Shown here: in pieces, positions 25,993-34,430 of the stretch
Numbering within the stretch: position 1 is the first letter of the stretch
Layout of the letters: every line of letters starts with the position of its first letter
Source of the DNA: Arcicella rosea
Lineage (GTDB): Bacteria > Bacteroidota > Bacteroidia > Cytophagales > Spirosomataceae
Reading direction: 5' to 3'
DNA length: 64,000 bases
Assembly (NCBI RefSeq): GCF_014204325.1
Contig: NZ_JACHKT010000029.1
Location: 1-64,000 of the forward strand
Program-made: the position numbers and the translations under genes
Notes under the pieces: generated by a model
What the model was told of the DNA's origin: nothing
The model's input: the letters and a program-made list of their open reading frames with translations, nothing else
The model's database searches: none

Positions 25993-26457
25993 ATGAAAGC
26001 CAAAAAATACTTAACACTTTTACTCGCTTTATGCTTTTCTATTTTCTTACATATTCATGAAAGTAATGCACAATACGGACAGGGCTATGGGCAAGGAGGA
26101 TACGGAGGAGGCTTAGGAAGAAGCAGAATCCCCCAAGCAGGTGAGGGTATGCAAAGAAAGCCAGAAAGTTTAGACCCCGAAAAAATGGCTAATGAGGATA
26201 CTCGTTGGATGATAAAAAAATTAAAATTGACAGAAGAGCAAATTCCTAAAGTTGAAAATGCCAATATTAACTTTGCCTTTAAACGTTTAGATTTTTCGGA
26301 AGAAGTAAAGAAAATTGTACCTCCAATTACAGAAGAAGTACGTGCTAAAATCAGAACAAAAGCACTTGGTATCAAAGAAGAAAGAGATAAAGAAATGAAA
26401 GCGATTCTAACGGAAGAACAGTTTCAAATTTATCTGAAGAAGAAAGATAATTACTAA
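25993..26457 (+). CDS. Small exported Spy/CpxP-like helical protein
   Basis: A 154-residue protein with a signal peptide (LTLLLALCFSIFLHIHESNAQ), a Gly-rich segment (GQGYGQGGYGGGLG) and then charged helices. WMIKKLKLTEEQIPKVENAN followed by IKEERDKEMKAILTEEQFQIY matches the LTxxQ pattern of Spy/CpxP-like periplasmic proteins. Those proteins are chaperones or stress sensors; the role here is inferred. It has its own terminator and stands alone after nrdA. Confidence 0.75.
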   Translation: MKAKKYLTLLLALCFSIFLHIHESNAQYGQGYGQGGYGGGLGRSRIPQAGEGMQRKPESLDPEKMANEDTRWMIKKLKLTEEQIPKVENANINFAFKRLDFSEEVKKIVPPITEEVRAKIRTKALGIKEERDKEMKAILTEEQFQIYLKKKDNY

Positions 26458-26529
26458 ACTGGAGCCTGAAGTTGAGCAATCAGGAAGTATAAGTATCTTG
26501 ATTAAGGTAAAATATAACAAAACATCGAA

Positions 26530-26562
26530 AGTCATCAGCATATATTGTTGATGGCTTTTTTT
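26530..26562 (+). terminator. Terminator after the Spy-like gene
   Basis: AGTCATCAGC pairs with GTTGATGGCT (G-T pairs allowed) around ATATATT, followed by T-rich sequence. Confidence 0.75.
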
Positions 26563-26654
26563 AATGTTAAAAAAATAATCAAAAAAAATAAAGGTTAATT
26601 CACAAAAATACCTAAATTAGTGAATAATTCTTTACCTCCCTAAAAACGTTAATC

Positions 26655-27188
26655 ATGACAAAACTACTATCCTACTTATCCCTTGTTCTGCTATTAAGCA
26701 GTTGTTTTCACCTTGATAGTCCCCCAGAATTTCCAAAAACTAGCGAAGGTTACCGACCTATTTATGCAAATGCTGACGAAATAGAAAAAGTACTTATCAC
26801 CACTCCTCAGCCATTAAAATCTCCTGGTAAAATTTATATCAAAGACCAGTTTTTATTTGTGAATGAGCTTGGTAAAGGCGTTCATATTTTTGATAATAAA
26901 GACCCAAAAAGCCCTAAAAAAATTGCTTTTTTACAAATTCCAAGCAATGTAGATATTGCCATAAGAGGAGATATTTTGTATGCCGACAACCTGAAAGATT
27001 TGATAAGTATCAACATTAGCAAGCCTTCGGAAGCCAAGCTAGTACATCGCCTAAAAGATGTGTTTGAATCTCAGAATTATCCACCAACTACCAATGTACG
27101 TTTTGAATGCGTTGACAGTAATAAAGGAGTAGTAATTGGCTGGGAAAAAGTTTTACAAGTTGACTACACGCTAAATTGTTACAGATGA
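26655..27188 (+). CDS. LVIVD-repeat-like lipoprotein, short
   Basis: A 177-residue lipoprotein with signal peptide and lipobox LLSSC. Repeating segments such as GKIYIKDQFLFVNELGKGVHIFDNKDPKSP (cut: VHIFDNKDPKSPKKIAFLQI) and LISINISKPSEAKLVHRL resemble LVIVD beta-propeller blades. It has fewer blades than the next protein. Its stop overlaps the next start (ATGA), so the genes are translationally coupled. Function is unknown; cell-surface or periplasmic binding is a guess. Confidence 0.72.
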   Translation: MTKLLSYLSLVLLLSSCFHLDSPPEFPKTSEGYRPIYANADEIEKVLITTPQPLKSPGKIYIKDQFLFVNELGKGVHIFDNKDPKSPKKIAFLQIPSNVDIAIRGDILYADNLKDLISINISKPSEAKLVHRLKDVFESQNYPPTTNVRFECVDSNKGVVIGWEKVLQVDYTLNCYR

Positions 27189-27928
27189 AAAAGACACAAT
27201 TATTATATTGTATTTGGGGATTAATATGCCTTCAAAGTTGCCAACAAACAGCAAATGATTCGGTATCTCCCTTTGGAAATGGAACAGGCGGTTCTATGGC
27301 TCGCTTTACTTTAGGTGATGGCTATCTTTACACAGTAGGCAATAGCAATATGTCTATTTTCGATATTAAGAATACTTCTCCTCAAAAAATCAAAACTATC
27401 AATTTGGGCTTTGGGTTAGAAACCATCTATCCTTATAAAGACATGCTCTTTATTGGAAGTAATACTGGAATGAAAATTTTCAATAGCCAAGACCCAGCCA
27501 ATCCCGTTTTACTTTCTACTTATACGCATATACTTAGTTGTGACCCCGTGGTGGTGCAAGATAATTATGCTTATGTGACTTTAAGGAGTGGAACTGGCTG
27601 CCAAAGAGGAGTAAATTCTCTGGATATTGTCAACATAAGTAACCCTTCAAGTCCTATTTTGGTAAAATCTATTCCAATGAAAAATCCACATGGATTAGCA
27701 GTAGATGGAAAAAATTTATTTATTTGTGAAGGTAGTTTTGGTTTGAAATCTTTTGATTTATCAGACCCCGTAAATCCTGTTGAAAAGGAGTTTTTGACTG
27801 ATGTAGTTTCGTATGATGTTATTCTAAATCAACAAAAACTGATAGTAACTGGTCAGAATGGTATTTATCAATACGATTACAGCGACCCAAAAACATTAAA
27901 ACTTCTAAGTAAAATACCTATCGAATGA
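27185..27928 (+). CDS. LVIVD-repeat lipoprotein
   Basis: A 247-residue lipoprotein; ATG 27185 is chosen because it overlaps the previous stop and gives a signal peptide with lipobox CLQSC. Repeats of the form LYTVGNSNMSIFDIKN, MKIFNSQDPANPVLLSTY, LDIVNISNPSSPILVKSI, LKSFDLSDPVNPVEKEFL are typical LVIVD blades, at a spacing of about 40 residues, and predict a beta-propeller. It sits between a shorter paralogue-like lipoprotein and a putative barrel protein in one operon. Confidence 0.82.
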   Translation: MKKTQLLYCIWGLICLQSCQQTANDSVSPFGNGTGGSMARFTLGDGYLYTVGNSNMSIFDIKNTSPQKIKTINLGFGLETIYPYKDMLFIGSNTGMKIFNSQDPANPVLLSTYTHILSCDPVVVQDNYAYVTLRSGTGCQRGVNSLDIVNISNPSSPILVKSIPMKNPHGLAVDGKNLFICEGSFGLKSFDLSDPVNPVEKEFLTDVVSYDVILNQQKLIVTGQNGIYQYDYSDPKTLKLLSKIPIE

Positions 27929-28641
27929 AATATTCTATCTTAATAATATGCTTAGCTTTTAGCCGAATCTTCACATTTGCACAAAGCGATACCATTTCGC
28001 ATCGACACTTACTTTTCAAAATAGCACCATTGACGTACATTGGAACACATGCAGCTATTCAGCTTGGGCTTGAAACCAATATTAGCGCTAGAACTACCAT
28101 TGCATTTGATTATGCCTATGGCAATGCTGATATTTCATTAGCTGGCACAAAGGGTAGTTATGATGAAGGAGAAACATCACAACGATACAGAGTAGAATTA
28201 AGAAGATATACAAAACCATTTGCCTTGAAAAACAAGCGTATTAATTCTTTTTATGGGCTTGAACTCTTCAACCGCACCAATACTTATCCAAGTACTACAA
28301 CTATTGGTAGAGGAGGAAATTCTTGGAATAATTGGAATAATGGGTACAAGTATTATGAAAAGCTTTCTGACGATACTATTTATAACGTTTGGGGAGTTTA
28401 TGGAAAAATAGGAGTAATGGGACAAATAAGTGAGCGATTTTGGCTAGAATGGTATGGAGGAATTGGGATAGCAACTCATACAAATACAACTGGTAAATAC
28501 ACATTAGCACCAAATGATCATGTTTTCTCTGAGAATGGGCGTCCAAGGACGATATACTTTAATTTTCATAGCCCACTAAACTTTAAACTAACAGGTGTGG
28601 ATTTTTTATGGTCTTTAAAATTGAGCTATCAAATTTTATAG
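27925..28641 (+). CDS. Exported protein, probable outer-membrane beta-barrel
   Basis: A 238-residue protein with a signal peptide (LIICLAFSRIFTFAQS). The mature part alternates polar and aromatic residues and has strand-like repeats (YGNADISLAG, QRYRVELRRYTKPFALK, FWLEWYGGIGIATHT), as in small outer-membrane barrels with a DUF3575-like pattern. The start ATG overlaps the previous stop (ATGA). No family could be named with confidence. It completes a coupled three-gene operon with the two LVIVD lipoproteins. Confidence 0.68.
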   Translation: MKYSILIICLAFSRIFTFAQSDTISHRHLLFKIAPLTYIGTHAAIQLGLETNISARTTIAFDYAYGNADISLAGTKGSYDEGETSQRYRVELRRYTKPFALKNKRINSFYGLELFNRTNTYPSTTTIGRGGNSWNNWNNGYKYYEKLSDDTIYNVWGVYGKIGVMGQISERFWLEWYGGIGIATHTNTTGKYTLAPNDHVFSENGRPRTIYFNFHSPLNFKLTGVDFLWSLKLSYQIL

Positions 28642-28650
28642 AATGTCTAA

Positions 28651-28696
28651 TAACAATTGAGGCTAACAAATCCTGATTTGTTAGCCTCAATTGTTA
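28651..28696. terminator. Bidirectional terminator between convergent genes
   Basis: A perfect 21-bp stem (28651-28671 with 28676-28696) around CCTG serves the plus-strand operon and the minus-strand nadA. T-content after the stem is modest on both sides. Confidence 0.75.
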
Positions 28697-28697
28697 T

Positions 28698-29687
28698 TTA
28701 TTTACTAATTTCTAACATTGCTTTCAACGCCTTCAAAGCAGGTACTCTTACTTCTTCAGGTACTTGAATTTCTGGTAATTCATAGAACATTGCATTGTAG
28801 AGTTTTTCCATCGTATTCATTTTCATGTATGGACATTCTGAACAAGCACAAGCATTTTTTTCATTCGCTGGCGCAGGAATCAGCTTTTTATGAGGCACAG
28901 CCATTTTCATTTTGTGCAAAATACCTGCCTCTGTCGCCACAATAAATTCCTGACAATCTGATGTTTGAACAAAACTCAACAAAGCAGTAGTTGAACCTAC
29001 AAAATCCGCTTGCGATAAAATCACTTCCTTACATTCAGGATGGGCAATCAATAAAGCATTGGGATTTTCTTCTTTCGCTTTTTTCAATTTCTCCAGTGAA
29101 ATATCTATGTGAACAATACAAGCACCTTCCCACAGAATCAAATCACGACCTGTTTTTTTCGCTACATATCTTCCTAAATTAGCATCAGGAGCAAAAATAA
29201 TTTGTTTGTCGGCAGGAATTGATTCAACGACTTTCACTGCATTTGATGAAGTACAGATAATGTCGGTCATCGCCTTAATATCTGCCGTACAATTGATATA
29301 ACTCACTACAACAGCATCAGGATATTTTGCTTTGAAAGCCGCAAATTCCTCTTTCGGAGCAGCATCAGCCAAAGAACAACCAGCGTTTAAATCTGGCAAT
29401 ACTACTTTTTTATTCGGGTTAAGAATCTTAGCTGTTTCACCCATGAAGTGTACTCCACAGAAAACAATCATGTCAGCATCGGTTTGTTCTGCTGCTTGTG
29501 CCAAGCCCAAACTATCGCCTAAAAAATCCGCAATTTCCTGAATTTCAGCATCAACATAATAATGAGCCAAGATTACCGCATTTTTCTCTTTTTTAAGTTT
29601 TAAAATCTGTTCTTTTAAATCTTCTCCTTTGAACGGAACAGAGCGACTCACGTAGCCAACTCGTTGAGATTCTTCTAATAAATTCAT
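28698..29687 (-). CDS. nadA: Quinolinate synthase
   Basis: A 329-residue [4Fe-4S] enzyme that condenses iminoaspartate with dihydroxyacetone phosphate to make quinolinate in NAD synthesis. Diagnostic runs are [49 protein letters not shown] and the late cysteine segment CACSECPYM. The cluster cysteines are present in these blocks. nadC lies 102 nt upstream in the same direction, so they likely share an operon; nadB is not in the window. Confidence 0.97.
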   Translation of the reverse strand: MNLLEESQRVGYVSRSVPFKGEDLKEQILKLKKEKNAVILAHYYVDAEIQEIADFLGDSLGLAQAAEQTDADMIVFCGVHFMGETAKILNPNKKVVLPDLNAGCSLADAAPKEEFAAFKAKYPDAVVVSYINCTADIKAMTDIICTSSNAVKVVESIPADKQIIFAPDANLGRYVAKKTGRDLILWEGACIVHIDISLEKLKKAKEENPNALLIAHPECKEVILSQADFVGSTTALLSFVQTSDCQEFIVATEAGILHKMKMAVPHKKLIPAPANEKNACACSECPYMKMNTMEKLYNAMFYELPEIQVPEEVRVPALKALKAMLEISK

Positions 29688-29750
29688 TGTTAAAATTTTA
29701 TATCGTGAGAAAAGACACCTTTTTATTGAGTGAATGAGTGATTTTTGATT

Positions 29751-29790
29751 GAGTGATTAAGTAACATATTATTAAAATCACCAATCACTC
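29751..29790. repeat. Short inverted repeat of GAGTGATT words
   Basis: GAGTGATT (29751-29758) pairs with AATCACTC (29783-29790) just past the nadC stop, and related words GAGTGAATGAGTGATT precede it. The word recurs near 36023-36050. Confidence 0.5.
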
Positions 29791-30644
29791 TAGTAAGCTT
29801 TTAAGCTTAAATCCAAACTATTTACATGATGTGTTAAAGCACCGCAAGAAATATAATCTACACCACAGTCAGCATATTGTCGAACGGTTTTTTCATTAAT
29901 TCCACCAGAAGCTTCAGTTGGATATTTACCATTAATTAATCTTACAGCTTCACGTAAATCATCAAATGAAAAATTATCTAACATTATTCTGTTTACTTGT
30001 CCTATTACTAGCACTTCCCGAAGCTCTGCTAAGTTTCTTACTTCAATCTCAATGCTTAATACACGTCCTGTTTCTTTCAAATAATCATTTGCTTGTTTGA
30101 TGGCATTATGAATTCCTCTCGCATAATCCACATGATTATCTTTTATCAATATCATATCGAACAATGCGTAGCGATGATTTTCGGCACCGCCAATTTTACA
30201 AGCCCATTTTTCACAAAGGCGAAAGTTTGGCGTTGTTTTACGAGTATCCAATAATTTGGTTTTCGTTCCTTCCAACAATTTCACCATCGAATCGGTATAA
30301 GTAGCAATACCCGACATTCTTTGCATACAATTCAACACTAAGCGTTCTGCCTTTAAAATTGATTGCGAAGAACCTTCTACCGTCAAAACAATTTCTCCTT
30401 TTTTTATCGTCGTGCCGTCTTCCAGCAATACTTTTACTTCAAGGGCTTTATCAACTTCTTCAAAAATCATCGTTGCTAAAGTGACTCCCGCTAACATTCC
30501 ATCTTCTTTTACCAATAATTTTGCTCGTCCAGTGGCTGTTACAGGAATCGTCGATAATGAAGTATGATCACCGTCACCAACATCTTCGGCAAGAGCAGTT
30601 TGAATGAATTTTTTGATATATGATGGTTCTAAATAATTAAACAT
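29790..30644 (-). CDS. nadC: Nicotinate-nucleotide pyrophosphorylase (carboxylating)
   Basis: A 284-residue enzyme that converts quinolinate and PRPP to nicotinate mononucleotide. Typical blocks are AEDVGDGDHTSLSTIP, RMSGIATYTDSMV, LLDTRKTTPNFRLCEKWACKIGG with the substrate-binding Arg/Lys residues, ILIKDNHV and IMLDNFSFDDL, ending EASGGINEKTV. Length is typical. It precedes nadA in the same direction. Confidence 0.97.
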   Translation of the reverse strand: MFNYLEPSYIKKFIQTALAEDVGDGDHTSLSTIPVTATGRAKLLVKEDGMLAGVTLATMIFEEVDKALEVKVLLEDGTTIKKGEIVLTVEGSSQSILKAERLVLNCMQRMSGIATYTDSMVKLLEGTKTKLLDTRKTTPNFRLCEKWACKIGGAENHRYALFDMILIKDNHVDYARGIHNAIKQANDYLKETGRVLSIEIEVRNLAELREVLVIGQVNRIMLDNFSFDDLREAVRLINGKYPTEASGGINEKTVRQYADCGVDYISCGALTHHVNSLDLSLKAY

Positions 30645-30722
30645 TTCTACGCTGTTTATGAATGACGGCTCAAAAGTAAGAAATAATTTCTAACAGGTGG
30701 AACAATTATTTTAAGTGAGAAT

Positions 30723-30754
30723 TTGGAATTACCAAACAAAAAGTGATAGTTTTG
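30723..30754 (+). promoter_or_regulatory. Promoter very close to the following start codon
   Basis: TTG (30723-30725), a 21-nt spacer and TAGTTTTG (30747-30754) fit the consensus. The next ATG is only 9 nt beyond the box, so the transcript would be nearly leaderless if that start is real. Confidence 0.55.
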
Positions 30755-30763
30755 TAATTCAGA

Positions 30764-31126
30764 ATGCAAAAAAACACCCACATAGCTCGTTTATTCAGCG
30801 TCTTTTTGATGTCGCTCGTTATTGTTTTTACCGTTTTTGGTAAAACAATAAGTGCTACGCCGAAAAGCCAAAACTTGCTTAGTAAAGTAAAAACAGAACA
30901 AAAACAGGACAATCATACCCCTAAACAATGTTCCGTTTCTGAGCTTTCGGTAATGCAGGTTTCTGTACCTGTTAATATTGATTTTGCACAAGAATTCATT
31001 TTCCATCCTTGTGAATTTGCTTTTTTATCGTTTGAACGCACTTTTCAATCTGTTCAAAATTTAGCATTTCGCCTTCCGCATCTCGAAGTACTTTTCGAGC
31101 ATTTTATCGTTACCAACGCCCCATAA
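30764..31126 (+). CDS. Small exported protein of unknown function
   Basis: A 120-residue protein with a hydrophobic N-terminal segment (FSVFLMSLVIVFTVFG) that looks like a signal peptide ending near ISATP. The mature part has two Cys (QCSV, HPCEF), a polar Lys/Gln stretch and a C-terminal aromatic run ending PHLEVLFEHFIVTNAP. I do not recognise the family. It lies between nadC (divergent) and secDF. A later Met at residue 16 is an alternative start that would give a normal leader, but it would cut the signal peptide n-region. Confidence 0.6.
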   Translation: MQKNTHIARLFSVFLMSLVIVFTVFGKTISATPKSQNLLSKVKTEQKQDNHTPKQCSVSELSVMQVSVPVNIDFAQEFIFHPCEFAFLSFERTFQSVQNLAFRLPHLEVLFEHFIVTNAP

Positions 31127-31252
31127 TTTTTTCTTGATAAATTTTATTGATAGACATTTTCTATCAAAGCAAAGACGTTTTGCCATGTCGGCTAGAATGT
31201 TACAACCCTAATCATCCGTTTATTTACTCACAATTACTTTTTCCCTACAACA

Positions 31253-34207
31253 ATGCGTTATAAAAGTGCCATAATTTGGCTGACTGGAATTATTTCAGCC
31301 TTATGTTTATTTTTCCTTTCGTTTACTTGGAAAGCAAGCTCAGTTCGTGAAGATGCTATTAATTATGCTACTTCAAAATCTGGAGAATTAGATCCAGCAA
31401 AGAAAACTCATTACATTGACTCGCTTTGGAAGCAACCTATTTACTTAGGCTTTACTTTACAAGAAGTAACTACTTATGCACTTCATAAAGGTTTGGACTT
31501 AGAAGGTGGTCTTCATGCAGTGTTAGAAGTTTCTCCAGTAGAAATTCTTCGTGCATTGTCAGGAAAAAGCAATGATCCTAACTTTGAAAAAGCAATTCAA
31601 GCAGCATCTGAGGCACAAGCAACTTCAACAAAAACCTTCAATGAATTATTCTACGAAGCTTTTGCTAAAATTGCTCCAAATCAAAAATTAGCATCAATTT
31701 TCGCTAACTCTGTAAATCGTGAAAAATTAAATTCTAATTCTTCAGATTCACAAGTAAAGAAAGTAATCAACGATGAAATTGATGGCGCTGTTGATCGTGT
31801 TTATAAAACAGTTCAAACTCGTATTGATAAATTAGGGGTTGCCAACCCTAACATCCAACGTTTACCAGGAACAAACCGTATTCAAGTAGAATTACCGGGT
31901 ATTGATAACCCTGAGCGTGCTAGAAAATTATTATCAGCAGCATCAAAATTAGAATTTATCGAAGTAGCTGAAATTTCTGAATGGGGACCAGGCTTAAATT
32001 CTTTAGGTGAATATTTAACTGCGGAAGAAAAAGCTAAAAAAGCAAGTACTGCAACGGCGACAACTTCTACCGATACTACAAAAGCTGGCGGATTGGCTGG
32101 TCAATTATCTGGTACTGCTAAAGTAGCGAAGAAAGATTCTGCTGTAAAAGATACAACTGCTGGTTCGGCACTTACAAAATTGTTTTTGCCTTTGGATAAC
32201 CAAGGAAGATCTTGGGGTGTTTTCCGTAAAGATACTGCTCGTGTAAATGAATTATTCAGTCGTCCCGAAGTAAAAATTATGTTCCCTTCAGGTCTTCAAT
32301 TTGCTTGGAATGCCATTGGAATTCCTGCTACAAATGGTGACGAAATTATTCCTTTTGAATTCTTGAGAAAAGCAGAAGGACAAAAAGCACCATTGGATGG
32401 AGAAGTAATCACAGATGCGGCTCAAGATTTCGACCAAAACGGACGCCCAGAAGTAACCATGAATATGAATGGTACGGGTGCTAGAATTTGGAAAAACTTA
32501 ACAGCTGCTAATGTTGGAAAACGTATTGCGATTGTACTTGATGGTTATGTTTACTCTGCTCCAAATATTAACGGAGAAATCGCTGGTGGTCGTTCATCAA
32601 TTTCTGGTTCATTCACCGTTGAACAAGCAAAAGATTTAGCCAACGTAATTAAATCAGGTAAATTATCTGCTCCTACTCGTATTGTTGAAGATGCTTTTAT
32701 TGGTCCTTCATTAGGTGCTGAGGCTATCAACCAAGGTTATTTTTCAATGGCATTGGGTTTATTGTTAGTGGTTATCTTCATGATTGGTTATTATGGTAAC
32801 CCAGGTTGGATGGCTAACGCTGCACTTTTCTTTAACGTATTCTTCATTGCTGGGGTATTAGTACAAATTCAAGCAGCATTAACATTGCCAGGTATCGCAG
32901 GTATTGTGTTAACATTAGGTATGGCGGTTGATGCCAACGTATTGATTAATGAGCGTATTCGTGAAGAACTTCACCAAGGAAAAGGTTTATTAGAATCTAT
33001 CAAACTAGGTTACGAAAAAGCACTTTCGGCTATTATTGATGGTAACGTTACAACCATCATCATTGGGGTTATTTTGATTATTTTTGGTTCAGGTTCTGTA
33101 AAAGGATTTGGTGTTACTTTGTGTATCGGCTTAGTTACCTCTGTATTTACTGCTGTATTTGTTTCTCATGTTTTTGTAGATTGGATGGCAAATCGTGCAA
33201 TCAAAGCAGGAAAAGAAAAAGACGTTACTTTTGAAACATTCATTTCTAAAGACCTTTTCAAAGGACTTAACTTTGACTTTATCGGAAAACGTAAGTATTC
33301 ATACTGGTTCTCATGGGGTTTAATTGCTGTTGGAGCTATCGTATTAACAATCCAAGGTGGTTTTAACTTAGGTGTTGACTTCAAAGGTGGTCGTTCTTAC
33401 GTAGTTGAATTATCAAAACCAGTAGAAGCAGGAACTATCAAAGATGGTTTAGCAGACAGCTTTGAAGGAAAAGGTGTTGAAGTAAAAACTTTTAATGGTG
33501 ATACTAAATTAAAAATCACTACGGCATATTTAGTAGAAGACGAAACGATTCAAGCAAACCAGAAAGTTCGTAAAGCTTTAGAGAATGGTTTGAAGAAATT
33601 TGCTGATGCCAAGCCAACTATTGTTTCAGAATCTAAAGTTGGTGCTACTATTGCAGATGATATTTTAAAACAATCATTCATTTCAATTCTTTACGCTTTA
33701 GTAGGTATTTTCATTTACATTTTATTACGTTTCCGTAAATGGCAATATTCATTAGGTGGTATTATCGCCCTTTTACATGATTCATTAGTAGTGTTAGGAA
33801 TGGTTGGTATTACTCGCCTTTTCGGATTTGAATTAGAAGTTGACCAAATCTTTATTGCAGCGGTATTAACTGTAATTGGTTACTCTATTAACGATACCGT
33901 GGTAGTATTCGACCGTATTCGTGAAGAAATTGGTCTTGATGCCGATTTGAGCAACAAAGAATTGATGATAAAAACAATTAACCAGTCTATTAACCATACC
34001 ATGAGCCGTACAGTAATGACAGCTACAACAGTATTCTTGGTAGTAACGGTATTATTGATTTTTGGTGGAGATATTTTAAGAGGTTTCTCATTCGCCATGT
34101 TTATCGGTGTTATTTTCGGTGCTTACTCTTCAATTTTCGTAGCTGCGCCAATCGTTATCGATTTAGGTACAGGTAAGAAAAAAGTTGAACCTGCTGCAAA
34201 AGCTTAA
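31253..34207 (+). CDS. secDF: Protein translocase subunit SecDF, fused
   Basis: A 984-residue fusion of SecD and SecF in the inner membrane, which uses the proton gradient to help export by SecYEG. SecD features are GLDLEGGLHAVLEV and a large periplasmic part, then LPGIAGIVLTLGMAVDANVLI near residue 550. The SecF half begins near 680 (YWFSWGLIAVGAIVLTIQGG) and has TVIGYSINDTVVVFDRIREE. Both halves have six membrane spans. A Lys/Thr/Ala-rich low-complexity insertion (residues about 261-305) lies in the SecD periplasmic region. Fusion is usual in Bacteroidota. Confidence 0.97.
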   Translation: MRYKSAIIWLTGIISALCLFFLSFTWKASSVREDAINYATSKSGELDPAKKTHYIDSLWKQPIYLGFTLQEVTTYALHKGLDLEGGLHAVLEVSPVEILRALSGKSNDPNFEKAIQAASEAQATSTKTFNELFYEAFAKIAPNQKLASIFANSVNREKLNSNSSDSQVKKVINDEIDGAVDRVYKTVQTRIDKLGVANPNIQRLPGTNRIQVELPGIDNPERARKLLSAASKLEFIEVAEISEWGPGLNSLGEYLTAEEKAKKASTATATTSTDTTKAGGLAGQLSGTAKVAKKDSAVKDTTAGSALTKLFLPLDNQGRSWGVFRKDTARVNELFSRPEVKIMFPSGLQFAWNAIGIPATNGDEIIPFEFLRKAEGQKAPLDGEVITDAAQDFDQNGRPEVTMNMNGTGARIWKNLTAANVGKRIAIVLDGYVYSAPNINGEIAGGRSSISGSFTVEQAKDLANVIKSGKLSAPTRIVEDAFIGPSLGAEAINQGYFSMALGLLLVVIFMIGYYGNPGWMANAALFFNVFFIAGVLVQIQAALTLPGIAGIVLTLGMAVDANVLINERIREELHQGKGLLESIKLGYEKALSAIIDGNVTTIIIGVILIIFGSGSVKGFGVTLCIGLVTSVFTAVFVSHVFVDWMANRAIKAGKEKDVTFETFISKDLFKGLNFDFIGKRKYSYWFSWGLIAVGAIVLTIQGGFNLGVDFKGGRSYVVELSKPVEAGTIKDGLADSFEGKGVEVKTFNGDTKLKITTAYLVEDETIQANQKVRKALENGLKKFADAKPTIVSESKVGATIADDILKQSFISILYALVGIFIYILLRFRKWQYSLGGIIALLHDSLVVLGMVGITRLFGFELEVDQIFIAAVLTVIGYSINDTVVVFDRIREEIGLDADLSNKELMIKTINQSINHTMSRTVMTATTVFLVVTVLLIFGGDILRGFSFAMFIGVIFGAYSSIFVAAPIVIDLGTGKKKVEPAAKA

Positions 34208-34219
34208 ATACTATATCAA

Positions 34220-34256
34220 AAGACCTGTAAGTTGATTGACTTGCAGGTCTTTTTTT
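34220..34256 (+). terminator. secDF terminator
   Basis: AAAGACCTGTAAGT pairs with ACTTGCAGGTCTTT (one G-T), followed by a T-run. Confidence 0.88.
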
Positions 34257-34430
34257 GTTTTGAGGCAAAATATTCTGTATCTTCAAGGATGTTTCAACAA
34301 AATATACTTTCGTAGAATGAAGTATTAATAGTTTTTTATCTCGAAAGGATTTCTTTGAACAAAAAAACAGATTTATTAACTAACCAAAATCTAAAGATCA
34401 CTTCAAATTCACACAAAAAACTAAAACCCT

